From the NCBI GenBank assembly GCA_002709955.1, contig PAQY01000008.1:1-64000 (forward strand): a stretch of DNA of 64,000 nucleotides, read 5' to 3'. A program made the translations under genes and the position numbers. This document shows positions 25,792-34,413 of the stretch, piece by piece (position 1 is the first letter of the stretch; every line of letters begins with the position of its first letter). The notes beneath the pieces are model-generated. The model was not told where the DNA came from. It saw only the letters and a list, made by a program, of their open reading frames with translations, and ran no database searches. The DNA is from Rhodospirillaceae bacterium (GTDB taxonomy: Bacteria > Pseudomonadota > Alphaproteobacteria > UBA8366 > Aestuariispiraceae).

Positions 25792-27375
25792 ATGCTCGCC
25801 ACACTCAAAGGCAATGTTGTCGACTATATTTTCGATGGCCTGGACGACGAGGTCCTTGCCAAGCCCTGTCTAATCGCGGATGGGCGCGCGCACAGCTATG
25901 GCGACCTTCTGGAGCATATCGACCGCGCCGGGGATATTCTCCGCAGCCTCGGCGCCCGTCCAGGCGACCGGATTATGCTGTGTATGCGCGACGGGCTGGA
26001 TTTCCCGGCCTTCTTCTTCGGCGCGATCAAAGAGGGCATCATCCCAGTCCCGCTCAACACCTATCTCACGACGAAGGATTACATCTATTACTTGAACGAC
26101 AGCGGCTCACGGGTGCTGCTAGTCGAAGCGGATATCTTCGAGACAATGCTCCCCGCCATCGGCGAGTTGCGGAACAACCCGGCCATCATGACCGTCCGGG
26201 GCCGGATCGACGGGTATTCCTGTCTCGACGACCGGCGGGCCGATCCCACAGAGCCTCGCGGTACCTTCAATTGCGCACCTGATGACACCGCTTTTTGGCT
26301 CTACAGTTCCGGCAGCACCGGCAGCCCGAAGGGGGTCGTGCACACCCATCAGCATATGTTCTCGGCTTGCGAACTCTTCGGGCTGCCGATGCAGGGCATT
26401 TGCCAAGACGATGTCATCCTGTGTCCGCCGAAGATGTTCTTCGCCTATGGCTTAGGCAATCAGGTCTATTTCCCGCTGAAGGCTAAGGCGACAACGGTCT
26501 GTACTAGCGCACCGATCAAACCAGAAAGTGTTTGGCGGGAATGGATCACGCATCGCCCGACCGTCTTCATGGGTGTCCCAACCCTATTCTCTGGCATGAT
26601 TGCCTATGCCGAGGAGCATCTGAGCGCGGCCGAGATCGCCGAGGCATGTTCCCGAACGCGGTTTTGCGTCAGTGGTGGCGAAGTCCTTCCGCCGACCCTG
26701 CTCAACCGCTGGCGGACACTGACCGGCCTAGACATCTTGGACGGCGTCGGCACGACCGAGATGACGCATATGTTCATCGTCAACCGGCCCGGTGCGGTCG
26801 TCCCCGGTTCCTGCGGCAAGCCCGTACCCGGGTTTGAGGCCGTGCTGCTGGGCGAGGACGGCAAACCCGTTTCGCAAGGCGAGATTGGCAGCCTGTTCGC
26901 CAAAGGCCCGACCGCGGCGTTGGAGTACTGGAACAAGCCGGAGAAGACGGCGGAGACAATGCGCGACGGCGGCGTCTTCACCGGCGACAAATATTACCAG
27001 GATACCGAAGGAAATCTGTTCTACGTCGGGCGCGGCGACGACATGCTGCGGATCGGAGCGATCTGGGTCTCGCCTACGGAAATCGAAAACATTATCACCG
27101 AGCATAGCGTCGTACAGGAATGTGCGATCGTCGGCGCACCGAACGCCGACGGTCTCGTTCGTCCCGCCGCCTACGTCGTGCTGCGCAAGACCGGGGAAGG
27201 GGTGTGCGCCTCCGCGGCCCTCGCGGAAGAGATCAAGGATTACGTCAAGAGCAAGCTACCCCGCTTCAAATGCCCAGCCCGGTTCGAATTCGTACCTGAC
27301 CTGCCGAAGACGGCAACAGGCAAGATCCAGCGCTTCCGACTGCGGGAGCTGAGTTCAAAAATCGAGGCCGCGTAG
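25792..27375 (+). CDS. aryl/acyl-CoA ligase (benzoate-CoA-ligase-like)
   Basis: 527 residues of the ANL superfamily: P-loop WLYSSGSTGSPKGVVHTH, AYGLGNQVYFPL typical of benzoate/aryl-CoA ligases, DGVGTTEMTHMF, GDKYYQDTEGNLFYVGRGDD and the C-terminal lysine in PKTATGKIQRF. It should activate a carboxylic acid to its CoA thioester using ATP, the entry step for the leftward oxidative genes. An AGGGAGGAGT-like ribosome site precedes the ATG. It heads the rightward operon with the importer. Confidence 0.93.
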   Translation: MLATLKGNVVDYIFDGLDDEVLAKPCLIADGRAHSYGDLLEHIDRAGDILRSLGARPGDRIMLCMRDGLDFPAFFFGAIKEGIIPVPLNTYLTTKDYIYYLNDSGSRVLLVEADIFETMLPAIGELRNNPAIMTVRGRIDGYSCLDDRRADPTEPRGTFNCAPDDTAFWLYSSGSTGSPKGVVHTHQHMFSACELFGLPMQGICQDDVILCPPKMFFAYGLGNQVYFPLKAKATTVCTSAPIKPESVWREWITHRPTVFMGVPTLFSGMIAYAEEHLSAAEIAEACSRTRFCVSGGEVLPPTLLNRWRTLTGLDILDGVGTTEMTHMFIVNRPGAVVPGSCGKPVPGFEAVLLGEDGKPVSQGEIGSLFAKGPTAALEYWNKPEKTAETMRDGGVFTGDKYYQDTEGNLFYVGRGDDMLRIGAIWVSPTEIENIITEHSVVQECAIVGAPNADGLVRPAAYVVLRKTGEGVCASAALAEEIKDYVKSKLPRFKCPARFEFVPDLPKTATGKIQRFRLRELSSKIEAA

Positions 27376-27490
27376 TAGCGCAGATTGACGAATACCGTCT
27401 CACAAGAATGAGCCGGAAGTGGTGTCCGACGGATGACCCAAGCGGGTCGACGATGGAAGAGTGCTGACCAAAAACCCAAGGGAGGAAGAA

Positions 27491-28675
27491 ATGTTCACAA
27501 TCTCAAGACGCGGTTTTCTCGCGGCGGGCTCCGTGGCCGCCGCTGGGAGTATCATTCCGAATGTGTATCCGGCCTGGGCGGCGACGCCGCTCAAGCTAGG
27601 CCTGATTTTGCCCTTTTCGTCCGTCTATGCGAAACTGGGTGAAGAGATCGCCCAAGGTCTAGAACTCGCCTTGGCCGAGGAAGGAGGCACGGTTGCCGGT
27701 CGCTCCGTAGAAGTGATCAAACAGGACACCGAAGTCAATCCGAAGACGGCGATTCAGGGTGCCAATCGTTTGGTGAAGCAGGAAGCCGTCGACTTTCTCG
27801 TCGGTCCGGTTTCCAGCGCCGTCGCGGCAGCCATTCGCAATGTCGCGCATAACGGACGTACGCATCTGATCGTCGCCAATGCTGGCCATGACGGGCTGTC
27901 GCAGGGCCTGTGCTCGCCCTTCATTTACCGAACCTCCTTCTCCAATTGGCAGGTCAGCGCGCCGATGGGCACCTGGATGTACAAGCAAGGCATCCGCCGT
28001 GTGATGTTGGCGGCGTCGAATTATGCCGGCGGTACACTTATGCTGAAGCATTTCTCCGAGAGTTTCCAGGAGGCGGGCGGCGAGATCGCTGGCGAGGTTC
28101 TGCCGGACCTCAAGGAGATCCAATATGCGCCATTCCTGGAGCAGATCCGCAATTCCGGGGCCGAGGCAGTGTTCTGCTTCTTCGCCGGCAACGCTGCGGT
28201 GGAATTTGTCAAGCAGTACAGCCAGTTCGGCCTTCACGGTAATATCCCGCTTTACGGATGCGGTTTCCTGACGACCAGTGACGTCCGCCCGGCTCAAGGC
28301 GAGGCCTCCGAGGGCATTCGAACCACCCTTCACTATGCGGAAACCCTGGACAATCCGCAGAACACCGCCTTTCGGCAGGCTTTTCAGGACCGTTACGGCT
28401 CGGCACCGTCGCTTTATGCGGTTCAAGGCTACGACAGTGGCCGGGCGATCGTCGAGGCGCTTAAGACCACCGACGGCAACACCGAGGACAAAGAAGCTCT
28501 GTCCCGTGCTCTGGACGGTATCGCACTGGATAGCCCGCGTGGCCGAATGGCCTTCAGCCGGAACCACGATCCGGTGCAGGACATTTACGTCCTGGAGGTG
28601 CAGAACGGCCAGAATGTTGTGATCGACACGGCCGCCAAGAGCCTGACAACCCCGACCACCGACTGCACGCTCTGA
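27491..28675 (+). CDS. Liv-type ABC importer, periplasmic binding protein with Tat signal
   Basis: 394 residues from the ATG at 27491 (GGAGGAAGAA before it). MFTISRRGFLAAGSVAAAGS is a twin-arginine leader. The mature part has the type I periplasmic-binding fold of LivK/HAAT proteins (LKLGLILPFSSVYAKLGEEI, NRLVKQEAVDFLVGPVSSAV). In this group ligands range from branched amino acids to aromatic acids; next to an aryl-CoA ligase an aromatic or alicyclic acid is likely. Confidence 0.93.
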   Translation: MFTISRRGFLAAGSVAAAGSIIPNVYPAWAATPLKLGLILPFSSVYAKLGEEIAQGLELALAEEGGTVAGRSVEVIKQDTEVNPKTAIQGANRLVKQEAVDFLVGPVSSAVAAAIRNVAHNGRTHLIVANAGHDGLSQGLCSPFIYRTSFSNWQVSAPMGTWMYKQGIRRVMLAASNYAGGTLMLKHFSESFQEAGGEIAGEVLPDLKEIQYAPFLEQIRNSGAEAVFCFFAGNAAVEFVKQYSQFGLHGNIPLYGCGFLTTSDVRPAQGEASEGIRTTLHYAETLDNPQNTAFRQAFQDRYGSAPSLYAVQGYDSGRAIVEALKTTDGNTEDKEALSRALDGIALDSPRGRMAFSRNHDPVQDIYVLEVQNGQNVVIDTAAKSLTTPTTDCTL

Positions 28676-28688
28676 TACAGGCGGAAAC

Positions 28689-28728
28689 CGGCCGCTCTCC
28701 CACTGTGTTAGGAGGGGGAGAGCGGCCG
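28689..28728 (+). terminator. intercistronic hairpin between binding protein and permease genes
   Basis: A 13-bp perfect stem CGGCCGCTCTCCC/GGGAGAGCGGCCG with a 14-base loop and no T tract. It would stabilise or partly terminate the binding-protein transcript. Confidence 0.7.
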
Positions 28729-28760
28729 AATGTCTTCAATTCCGGTGAGGGATTTTCCAG

Positions 28761-29642
28761 ATGGATGAGTTTCTCGTTTCGGCCTGTGTCCAGGTCTTGA
28801 ACGGATTTCAGCTCGGCTTTCTCTATTTCATGTTCGCGATCGGGCTGTCCCTGATCCTGGGCGTTATGGGTGTCGTTAATCTGGCGCATGGCAGCTTCTA
28901 CATGCTGGGCGCCTATCTCTTCTATGCGGGCCTGCAGGCCCGCATCCCACCAATCCTAAGCGTGCTGGCCGCATTAGCCGCCATCGTCGCGCTGTCGATG
29001 GCATCCGAGAAAACGATCTTCCGTTCTCTGCGCGACCGCAGCCATCTGGACCAAGTGCTACTGACCTATGGTCTAATCCTGATCGCCAACGAGGTGATCA
29101 CCATGGTCTGGGGCCCGACCATCCGTTCTATCGACATCCCCGACGCCCTGTCCGGCAGCGTCTCAATCGGCTTCGACCGCGAATATCCGCTCTACAGGCT
29201 ACTTGTCTCCGTTGTCGGGATCGTTGTCGGAATCAGCGTTTGGCTGCTGCTGTCCTTTACCCGGATCGGTATCCAGGTCCGCGCTGGCGTCTTCGACCGC
29301 GAGATGACCTCGGCGCTGGGCGTCGACGTCAACCTCGTCTCCCTGCTTGTCTTCGGTTTCGGCATCGTGCTGGCGGCCTTCGCGGGCATCGTCGCAGCGC
29401 CGATCCTGTCATTGTATCCCGGCATGGGCGAGACTATCCTGATCCCGGCGATCATGGTCGTCATCCTGGGCGGGCTCGGCTCGCTAAAGGGTGCCTTTGT
29501 TGCCAGCATCCTCGTCGGCATGGTGGAAACAATTGGTCGGGTAACTCTGCCCGAACTCAGCAATGTCGTGATCTATCTGGTTGTGGCCGCAATCCTGTAT
29601 CTGCGGCCCGAAGGCCTCTTCGGCGCGAGGATCAGCAAATGA
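28761..29642 (+). CDS. livH: Liv-type ABC importer permease (LivH-like)
   Basis: 293 residues with about eight membrane segments; GVVNLAHGSFYMLGAYLFY is the LivH signature. The stop overlaps the next permease start as ATGA (29639-29642). Confidence 0.94.
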   Translation: MDEFLVSACVQVLNGFQLGFLYFMFAIGLSLILGVMGVVNLAHGSFYMLGAYLFYAGLQARIPPILSVLAALAAIVALSMASEKTIFRSLRDRSHLDQVLLTYGLILIANEVITMVWGPTIRSIDIPDALSGSVSIGFDREYPLYRLLVSVVGIVVGISVWLLLSFTRIGIQVRAGVFDREMTSALGVDVNLVSLLVFGFGIVLAAFAGIVAAPILSLYPGMGETILIPAIMVVILGGLGSLKGAFVASILVGMVETIGRVTLPELSNVVIYLVVAAILYLRPEGLFGARISK

Positions 29643-30607
29643 ACTCCCCTCGATATCTCATCCCAGGCGGGGCGCTCACCGTCCTGATCGTCCTGCCGTT
29701 TCTCGTCTCGCCCTTCCACATGGACTTGGCGATCCGTATTCTGATCTTGGCACTGCTGGCGCTCAGCCTAGATTTACTTGTCGGCCATGCCAAGATGATT
29801 AGCCTGGGCCACGCAGCCTTCTTCGGCATCGGCGCCTATACCATGGCGCTTCTCGTCGATAAGGGTGGCATCGCGCCACTCTTCGCCGTGCCGTTATCCG
29901 TTCTCGGTGCCATGGTCGCCGCTGCATTGGTCGGCTTTCTGGCGGTGCGAACATGGGGCATCTATTTCGTGCTGATCACTCTCGCCTTCTCGCAGGCTTT
30001 TTACTATTTGGTCCACGATAGCACTTTCACAGGCGGCTCAGACGGGGTCGTGCTGATGGAGCGTGGCAGCTACGATCTCTTCGGCATCGCAATTCTGAAC
30101 CTGGACAACGAGCGGCAGTTCTACTTTTTCGTGCTGGCACTCATCGCCGCGTTCATAGCCTTTCTCTTTGTCCTGATCCGCTCCCCCTTTGGACAGATTG
30201 TCAAGGGGATCGGCTTGAACGCGCCCCGGCTGGAATCTGTAGGCTTCGACAGTAAGACCTATGCGCTCACAGCTTTCGTTATCGCGGGCGGTGGCGCCGG
30301 CCTTGCTGGATATCTATTCGCCTTGCATCAGATGTTCGCGGATCCGACGCTCCTGTCCTGGCACATGTCGGGGCAGATCCTCATCATGTTGGTGCTCGGC
30401 GGCAGCGGTACTCTCGTCGGCCCAGTTCTCGGCGCTGTGCTCATCACGCTGCTGGAAGAGTATCTCGGCACTTACACATCTAATTGGAAGTTCTTCCTTG
30501 GTATTATGCTTGTCCTCTTTGTCCTTAGGGTGCGCGGCGGCGCTTGGCCATGGATAGCTGCAAGGGCAGAGAACTTGAAACGACGTGACGGGGAGGCGCG
30601 GCCATGA
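29639..30607 (+). CDS. livM: Liv-type ABC importer permease (LivM-like)
   Basis: 322 residues from the ATG at 29639; a longer open frame runs upstream to 29240 inside livH but has no reason to be used. It is hydrophobic, with LSLDLLVGHAKMISLGHAAF and GIGAYTMALL typical of LivM, plus RTWGIYFVLITLAFSQAFYY. It overlaps the ATPase gene by four bases. Confidence 0.94.
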   Translation: MNSPRYLIPGGALTVLIVLPFLVSPFHMDLAIRILILALLALSLDLLVGHAKMISLGHAAFFGIGAYTMALLVDKGGIAPLFAVPLSVLGAMVAAALVGFLAVRTWGIYFVLITLAFSQAFYYLVHDSTFTGGSDGVVLMERGSYDLFGIAILNLDNERQFYFFVLALIAAFIAFLFVLIRSPFGQIVKGIGLNAPRLESVGFDSKTYALTAFVIAGGGAGLAGYLFALHQMFADPTLLSWHMSGQILIMLVLGGSGTLVGPVLGAVLITLLEEYLGTYTSNWKFFLGIMLVLFVLRVRGGAWPWIAARAENLKRRDGEARP

Positions 30608-31344
30608 GCGCAGTTCTCGTCGCCGATCGGCTGACCCGTCGCTACGGCGGGTTGACCGCGATCAATTCGGTCTGCTGGACGCTCGAGCAGGGGGAGATCC
30701 ACGCGGTCATCGGGCCGAATGGGGCAGGTAAAACCACCTTCCTCAACCTCCTGTCCGGCGTTACCCGACCTGACGGCGGAACGATCGAGGTCGTGGGCAA
30801 ACGGCTAGAGGGGAGACCCGCTCATGTCTTCGCCCGGCACGGCGTCGGTCGGTCCTTCCAGCGCACCAACATCTTCGATTCCATGACTGCACAAGAGAAT
30901 GTGAAGACCGCCGCTCTCGTGCATCTCGACCATGCCTTCCGTTTCGTGAAGCCCTTCGCCGCCTACCGTCGCTTGGAGGAAGAAGCCGAACGCGCCCTAT
31001 CCCTGGTCGGACTACAGGAACGTTGTCACGTTCAGGCACGCGCGCTGAGTTACGGCGAACAGCGCATGCTGGAGATCGCTATGGTCCTTGCCACCCGTCC
31101 CTCCATCGTGCTGCTCGACGAACCGATGTCGGGTATCGGCTATGACGAGACACGCCGCGTCACCGAATTGATTGCTGGCCTGAAGCACGATCATTCCGTC
31201 ATCCTTATCGAACACGATCTCAGCGCCGTCTTCTCGCTGGCAGATCGACTAACCGTACTTGTCAACGGGACGGTCGCCGCTTGCGGCTCGGTTGAAGAGG
31301 TCCGGGCCGACAAGGCGGTTCAAGAAGCCTATTTGGGAGAATAG
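30604..31344 (+). CDS. livG: Liv-type ABC importer ATPase (LivG-like)
   Basis: 246 residues: Walker A GPNGAGKTTF, LivG-type insertion RSFQRTNIFDSMTAQENV, signature LSYGEQRMLEIAMVLA, Walker B SIVLLDEPMSGIG and H-loop IEHD. It overlaps livM and ends three bases before livF. Confidence 0.95.
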   Translation: MSAVLVADRLTRRYGGLTAINSVCWTLEQGEIHAVIGPNGAGKTTFLNLLSGVTRPDGGTIEVVGKRLEGRPAHVFARHGVGRSFQRTNIFDSMTAQENVKTAALVHLDHAFRFVKPFAAYRRLEEEAERALSLVGLQERCHVQARALSYGEQRMLEIAMVLATRPSIVLLDEPMSGIGYDETRRVTELIAGLKHDHSVILIEHDLSAVFSLADRLTVLVNGTVAACGSVEEVRADKAVQEAYLGE

Positions 31345-31347
31345 CCG

Positions 31348-32058
31348 GTGACGCTCCACATCGATAACATCCATACCTCTTACGGGCATGTCAAAGTCCT
31401 GCATGGCGTGTCCCTGAAGATCGGAGAAGGCCAGATCGTAACCCTGCTCGGCCGCAATGGTATGGGCAAGACGACGACGATCCGCTCGATCATGGGTTTG
31501 ACCACGACCGCGCAAGGGGAAATCACCTTCCGGGGTACAGCGCTTACCGGCAAGACGCCTTACAGCATCGCGCGGTTAGGTATCGGCCTAGTGCCGGAAG
31601 GTCGACGCATTTTCCCGACACTGACGGTTGAGGAGAATCTGTTGCTCGCCCAGCGCAGCCTACCCGATGCCTCACCGAGTAAAGTCTGGAAGTTGGAGGA
31701 TTGCTACCGACTTTTCCCCCGCCTGAGAGAGAGGCGGAACAATTGGGGCGACCATCTGTCGGGCGGGGAACAGCAGATGCTGGCGATCGCGCGCGCCATG
31801 ATGCTGAACCCCAGCCTCTTGATTCTCGACGAAGCAACCGAGGGTCTAGCGCCGATCATCCGTCAAGAAGTCTGGAAGGGCATCAAGTCGATCTGCAGCA
31901 GAGGAATTTCCGCCCTGGTTGTCGACAAACACTTGTCCGACCTAATGGCTATTGCTTCCTACAATTATATCTTGGAGAATGGGCTCGTTGTCTTTGACGG
32001 TACCACCGAGGCGCTACAATCCGACTTGGCAGTCCAATCACGATATCTCGGAGTCTAG
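31348..32058 (+). CDS. livF: Liv-type ABC importer ATPase (LivF-like), GTG start
   Basis: 236 residues beginning at GTG 31348. Walker A GRNGMGKTTT, LVPEGRRIFPTLTVEENLLL (LivF-specific), signature LSGGEQQMLAIARAM and Walker B LLILDEATEGLAP. It completes the LivKHMGF set. The last motif residue after DE is Ala rather than Pro (DEAT), a common LivF variation. Confidence 0.95.
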   Translation: MTLHIDNIHTSYGHVKVLHGVSLKIGEGQIVTLLGRNGMGKTTTIRSIMGLTTTAQGEITFRGTALTGKTPYSIARLGIGLVPEGRRIFPTLTVEENLLLAQRSLPDASPSKVWKLEDCYRLFPRLRERRNNWGDHLSGGEQQMLAIARAMMLNPSLLILDEATEGLAPIIRQEVWKGIKSICSRGISALVVDKHLSDLMAIASYNYILENGLVVFDGTTEALQSDLAVQSRYLGV

Positions 32059-32126
32059 GGAGAGCGGGTTGATTTTGATCTTTCGCTAGATATACTCGCG
32101 CCCAAACAGTCGCAGATACCCTATAT

Positions 32127-32762
32127 TTGAAAGAATTTGGCAAGCATATGGCACCGAATGCGCCCAAGAAAACAACTCGCAAATCCATGGTGCGCCGAAA
32201 TCAGATTTTACAATCCGCGATTGTCCTGTTCGATCAGCGCGGATATTCATCCACTTCCCTTGACGACATCGCAAAGGACGTCGGCTTTACGCGCGAGGGC
32301 GTCTACTATTATTTCAAGAACCGCTCTGAAATTCTCTACGAAATCATTGAACCTCAAAGTGCATCGCTGCTGTTCGGACTTAAGGAAATTGTAGAGGATG
32401 ATGCATTGAGCTATGAGGAGAAACTGCGCGGCGCGGTGCGCAATCACCTCGCCCGGTTCGACCGCTACTGCTTGGAAATGACAGTCTGCCTGCGCGACGG
32501 TCTGGTTGATGTGGATTCCGACGTGCGTAAAAAGATGATGTTGTTCTGGAAACATTACGAAGCCATGTGGTGCGACCTAATTAAAGCAGGTCAGCATGAC
32601 GGCAGTTTCCGCGAGATCGGCGACCCTAAACTACTCGCATTCGGCATTCTCGGCATGTGTAACTGGATGGCCCGTTGGTATGATCAAGGCGGTCCATTTA
32701 CGGTCGAGAAGATCATCGAATGCTTTTGTGAGTTGACTATGGGGGGCATAAAATCCCCATAG
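32127..32762 (+). CDS. TetR/AcrR-family regulator
   Basis: 211 residues from the ATG at 32127; the later ATG at 32148 is also possible. The N-terminal HTH (AIVLFDQRGYSSTSLDDIAK, DVGFTREGVYYYFKNRSEIL) is canonical TetR, followed by a helical ligand domain with several Trp/Met residues (FWKHYEAMWCDLI). It is last in the importer operon. It probably represses the divergent promoters at 25.5-25.7 kb and is released by a CoA thioester or the substrate. Confidence 0.9.
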   Translation: MKEFGKHMAPNAPKKTTRKSMVRRNQILQSAIVLFDQRGYSSTSLDDIAKDVGFTREGVYYYFKNRSEILYEIIEPQSASLLFGLKEIVEDDALSYEEKLRGAVRNHLARFDRYCLEMTVCLRDGLVDVDSDVRKKMMLFWKHYEAMWCDLIKAGQHDGSFREIGDPKLLAFGILGMCNWMARWYDQGGPFTVEKIIECFCELTMGGIKSP

Positions 32763-33052
32763 CCACGATATGACTTTCCCCTGATGAGAATTTACACCAA
32801 AGGTCAAATAGCCCTTTAATTAAGTTCAGTCCGACGGCTTCGTGAAGGGGGGCGCTGTCGAATATTCTCTTGACTTCGTGCGGTTCGACATTCTCACGTG
32901 CCTTCGATACTGTTTATCTCTAACTGTGTAACAAGTGTTGTGTAGCAGCAATCTACATACATGTTTCGATCAAGCGGTGAATTGGACTTGGACTTGGACT
33001 TGTAACGGTTTGGTTCCGGTCACTTGTCTCGGGGAAACTGGCTCCGTCAGAG
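32763..33052. other. spacer at a composition boundary
   Basis: No credible gene. TTGGAC is repeated three times at about 32984-33003. Base composition rises sharply in GC from about 33040, which I take as the left edge of the metal-resistance segment. Confidence 0.4.
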
Positions 33053-33310
33053 GTGCCTCTTCCTGAAGACGAGACGATCAACGCGTTGGTCAGCGCGGCT
33101 TCGCTGCCCACTCGGCTTTACGCCGCTTTGCCTTCGGGAATCTGGGAATCGCAGGATGCCGGAGTCGTGTGGTCGCAACGGTCGAGCGCAAGCGCGCTGG
33201 CCGTCGCTGTCCATCCCACCAATGCCGATCATGTCGTCGCCGTCACCGGCAACGGCCTTTTTGAGAGCCGCGATGGCGGCGCGAATTGGACCGCGCTCGC
33301 ACGCGCATAA
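33053..33310 (+). pseudogene. C-terminal fragment of a BNR/sialidase-like repeat protein
   Basis: The frame from GTG 33053 gives 85 residues containing YAALPSGIWESQDAGVVW and VVAVTGNGLFESRDGGANWT, two copies of the Asp-box blade found in exported BNR/WD40-like proteins. Complete members have about 300 residues and a signal peptide; here only the last two blades remain, at the island boundary. Such proteins often accompany DUF411 genes in copper/metal clusters. Confidence 0.6.
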
Positions 33311-33321
33311 TGGAGAATATC

Positions 33322-33810
33322 ATGAACAAGAACACAATTGCCGTCGCCGTCATCGCCGTGGCTGCCGCTGTCGGTATCGCCTACTGGTCGCTGGGCTCGG
33401 CGAACTCGCCTCTGCAAGGTTCCGCCATCGCGGCAGCCTCAGGCAGCAAGGCGATCACCATCTGGCGCGATCCGGGCTGCGGTTGCTGCGATGCCTATGC
33501 CGACTATCTGGAAGGCAACGGCTACATGGTGACGCGCGTCGATGATCGCGATTTTGACAAGCGCTCGGTTGACATGGGTGTTCCCGAGAGGGGTATCGGG
33601 TGCCACCTTGCCGAGATCGACGGCTACGTCGTGAGCGGCCTCGTACCTGTGGAGATCATCGAGCGGCTGGTCAGTGACCGCCCTGACATCACCGGGATCA
33701 CACTGCCCGGTATGCCGGGGAACGCTCCCGGTATGGCACGCGAAAAGACCGGCACCTTGAAGACCTACGCGTTCGGCGAGGGCGGGGTCTCCGTTTATTC
33801 CGATGAATGA
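33322..33810 (+). CDS. DUF411 metal-binding exported protein
   Basis: 162 residues from the ATG at 33322 (GGAGAATATC before it). Signal anchor or peptide (NTIAVAVIAVAAAVGIAYW), then DUF411: ITIWRDPGCGCCDAYADYLE with the CGCC thioredoxin-like motif, MGVPERGIGCHLAEIDGYVV with a further Cys-His. The family is linked to copper handling and is near metal-resistance genes. It overlaps the next small ORF by eight bases. Confidence 0.9.
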   Translation: MNKNTIAVAVIAVAAAVGIAYWSLGSANSPLQGSAIAAASGSKAITIWRDPGCGCCDAYADYLEGNGYMVTRVDDRDFDKRSVDMGVPERGIGCHLAEIDGYVVSGLVPVEIIERLVSDRPDITGITLPGMPGNAPGMAREKTGTLKTYAFGEGGVSVYSDE

Positions 33811-33940
33811 GTTCATGGGCGGAATGGACGGCTTCATGGGTTGGATGATGGTCGGCAGCGGTCTCGTAGTGCTTCTGGTCCTTGCTGTCCTGATCCTCGG
33901 CCTCCTGGCGCTGGTGAAATATCTGCGGGGACCGCAATGA
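33803..33940 (+). CDS. 45-residue Met-rich membrane peptide
   Basis: MNEFMGGMDGFMGWMMVGSG is followed by one strongly hydrophobic helix and KYLRGPQ. Seven Met in the first 16 residues form a possible soft-metal-binding face outside the membrane. It overlaps both neighbours (8 bases and 4 bases), so it is translationally coupled within the DUF411 operon. No family is recognised. Confidence 0.6.
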   Translation: MNEFMGGMDGFMGWMMVGSGLVVLLVLAVLILGLLALVKYLRGPQ

Positions 33941-34050
33941 GGCGCAACGCGGTCCTCCTTTCCGCTGTCGCTGTTGCGTGCCTGGCGGCCATCGCCTCGT
34001 TTGCGCAAGTGCAGGGTGGCAATGTGCGAGCGGAGGACGTGAACAGGTGA
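33937..34050 (+). CDS. 37-residue signal-peptide-like ORF
   Basis: MRRNAVLLSAVAVACLAAIA followed by SFAQVQGGNVRAEDVNR: essentially a secretion leader with nothing behind it. It overlaps the following gene as GTGA. It may be the detached leader of an exported thioredoxin-fold protein whose middle has been deleted. Confidence 0.45.
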   Translation: MRRNAVLLSAVAVACLAAIASFAQVQGGNVRAEDVNR

Positions 34051-34394
34051 ATGTTTCGCCAATGAGGCAAATGGTCACGTTCGTAACCGTTCACGATGCT
34101 GACGCGTCAATCGAAGCACCGTGGGACGAGGCGAACTGGCGGCTCGTGATCCCATCGGACGACGAGACAACTGCCGTTGCAGCGGATCGATTTGCCGTGC
34201 TGAGTGGCCGTAGCCAGGAGTTGCCGATGGCGCATGTCATCGACCGCAACGGACGGCATGCCGGAATCTTTCATGGTTCCGATTTCAGCAAGACAAATCT
34301 GACCCTCTACATCAACGGGCTCACCAACAACGCGCATGCGCCAAAGCCGCCTACCGAAAAGGGGTGGTGGGAATGGCTGACGGACTGGTTCTGA
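34047..34394 (+). CDS. hypothetical protein, possible C-terminal part of a thioredoxin-like/SCO protein
   Basis: 115 residues from GTG 34047 (ATG at 34062 also possible). MVTFVTVHDADASIEAPWDE and MAHVIDRNGRHAGIFHGSDF resemble the later strands of SCO/thioredoxin-fold proteins, with a Trp-rich end (GWWEWLTDWF). The CxxxC copper site expected upstream is absent. With the leader-only ORF in front, this could be one gene with an internal deletion. Family assignment is tentative. Confidence 0.4.
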   Translation: MNVSPMRQMVTFVTVHDADASIEAPWDEANWRLVIPSDDETTAVAADRFAVLSGRSQELPMAHVIDRNGRHAGIFHGSDFSKTNLTLYINGLTNNAHAPKPPTEKGWWEWLTDWF

Positions 34395-34413
34395 AAGGCG
34401 GGAGAAAAGAAAC

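Noticed and set aside
28017..28600. Several leftward frames inside the Liv binding-protein gene
   Set aside because: Shadows of a well-conserved gene with a Tat leader and proper ribosome site.
29240..29638. N-terminal extension of the LivM frame
   Set aside because: It lies inside livH in another frame; the LivM family begins at the ATG at 29639, which overlaps the livH stop as in the other genes of this operon.
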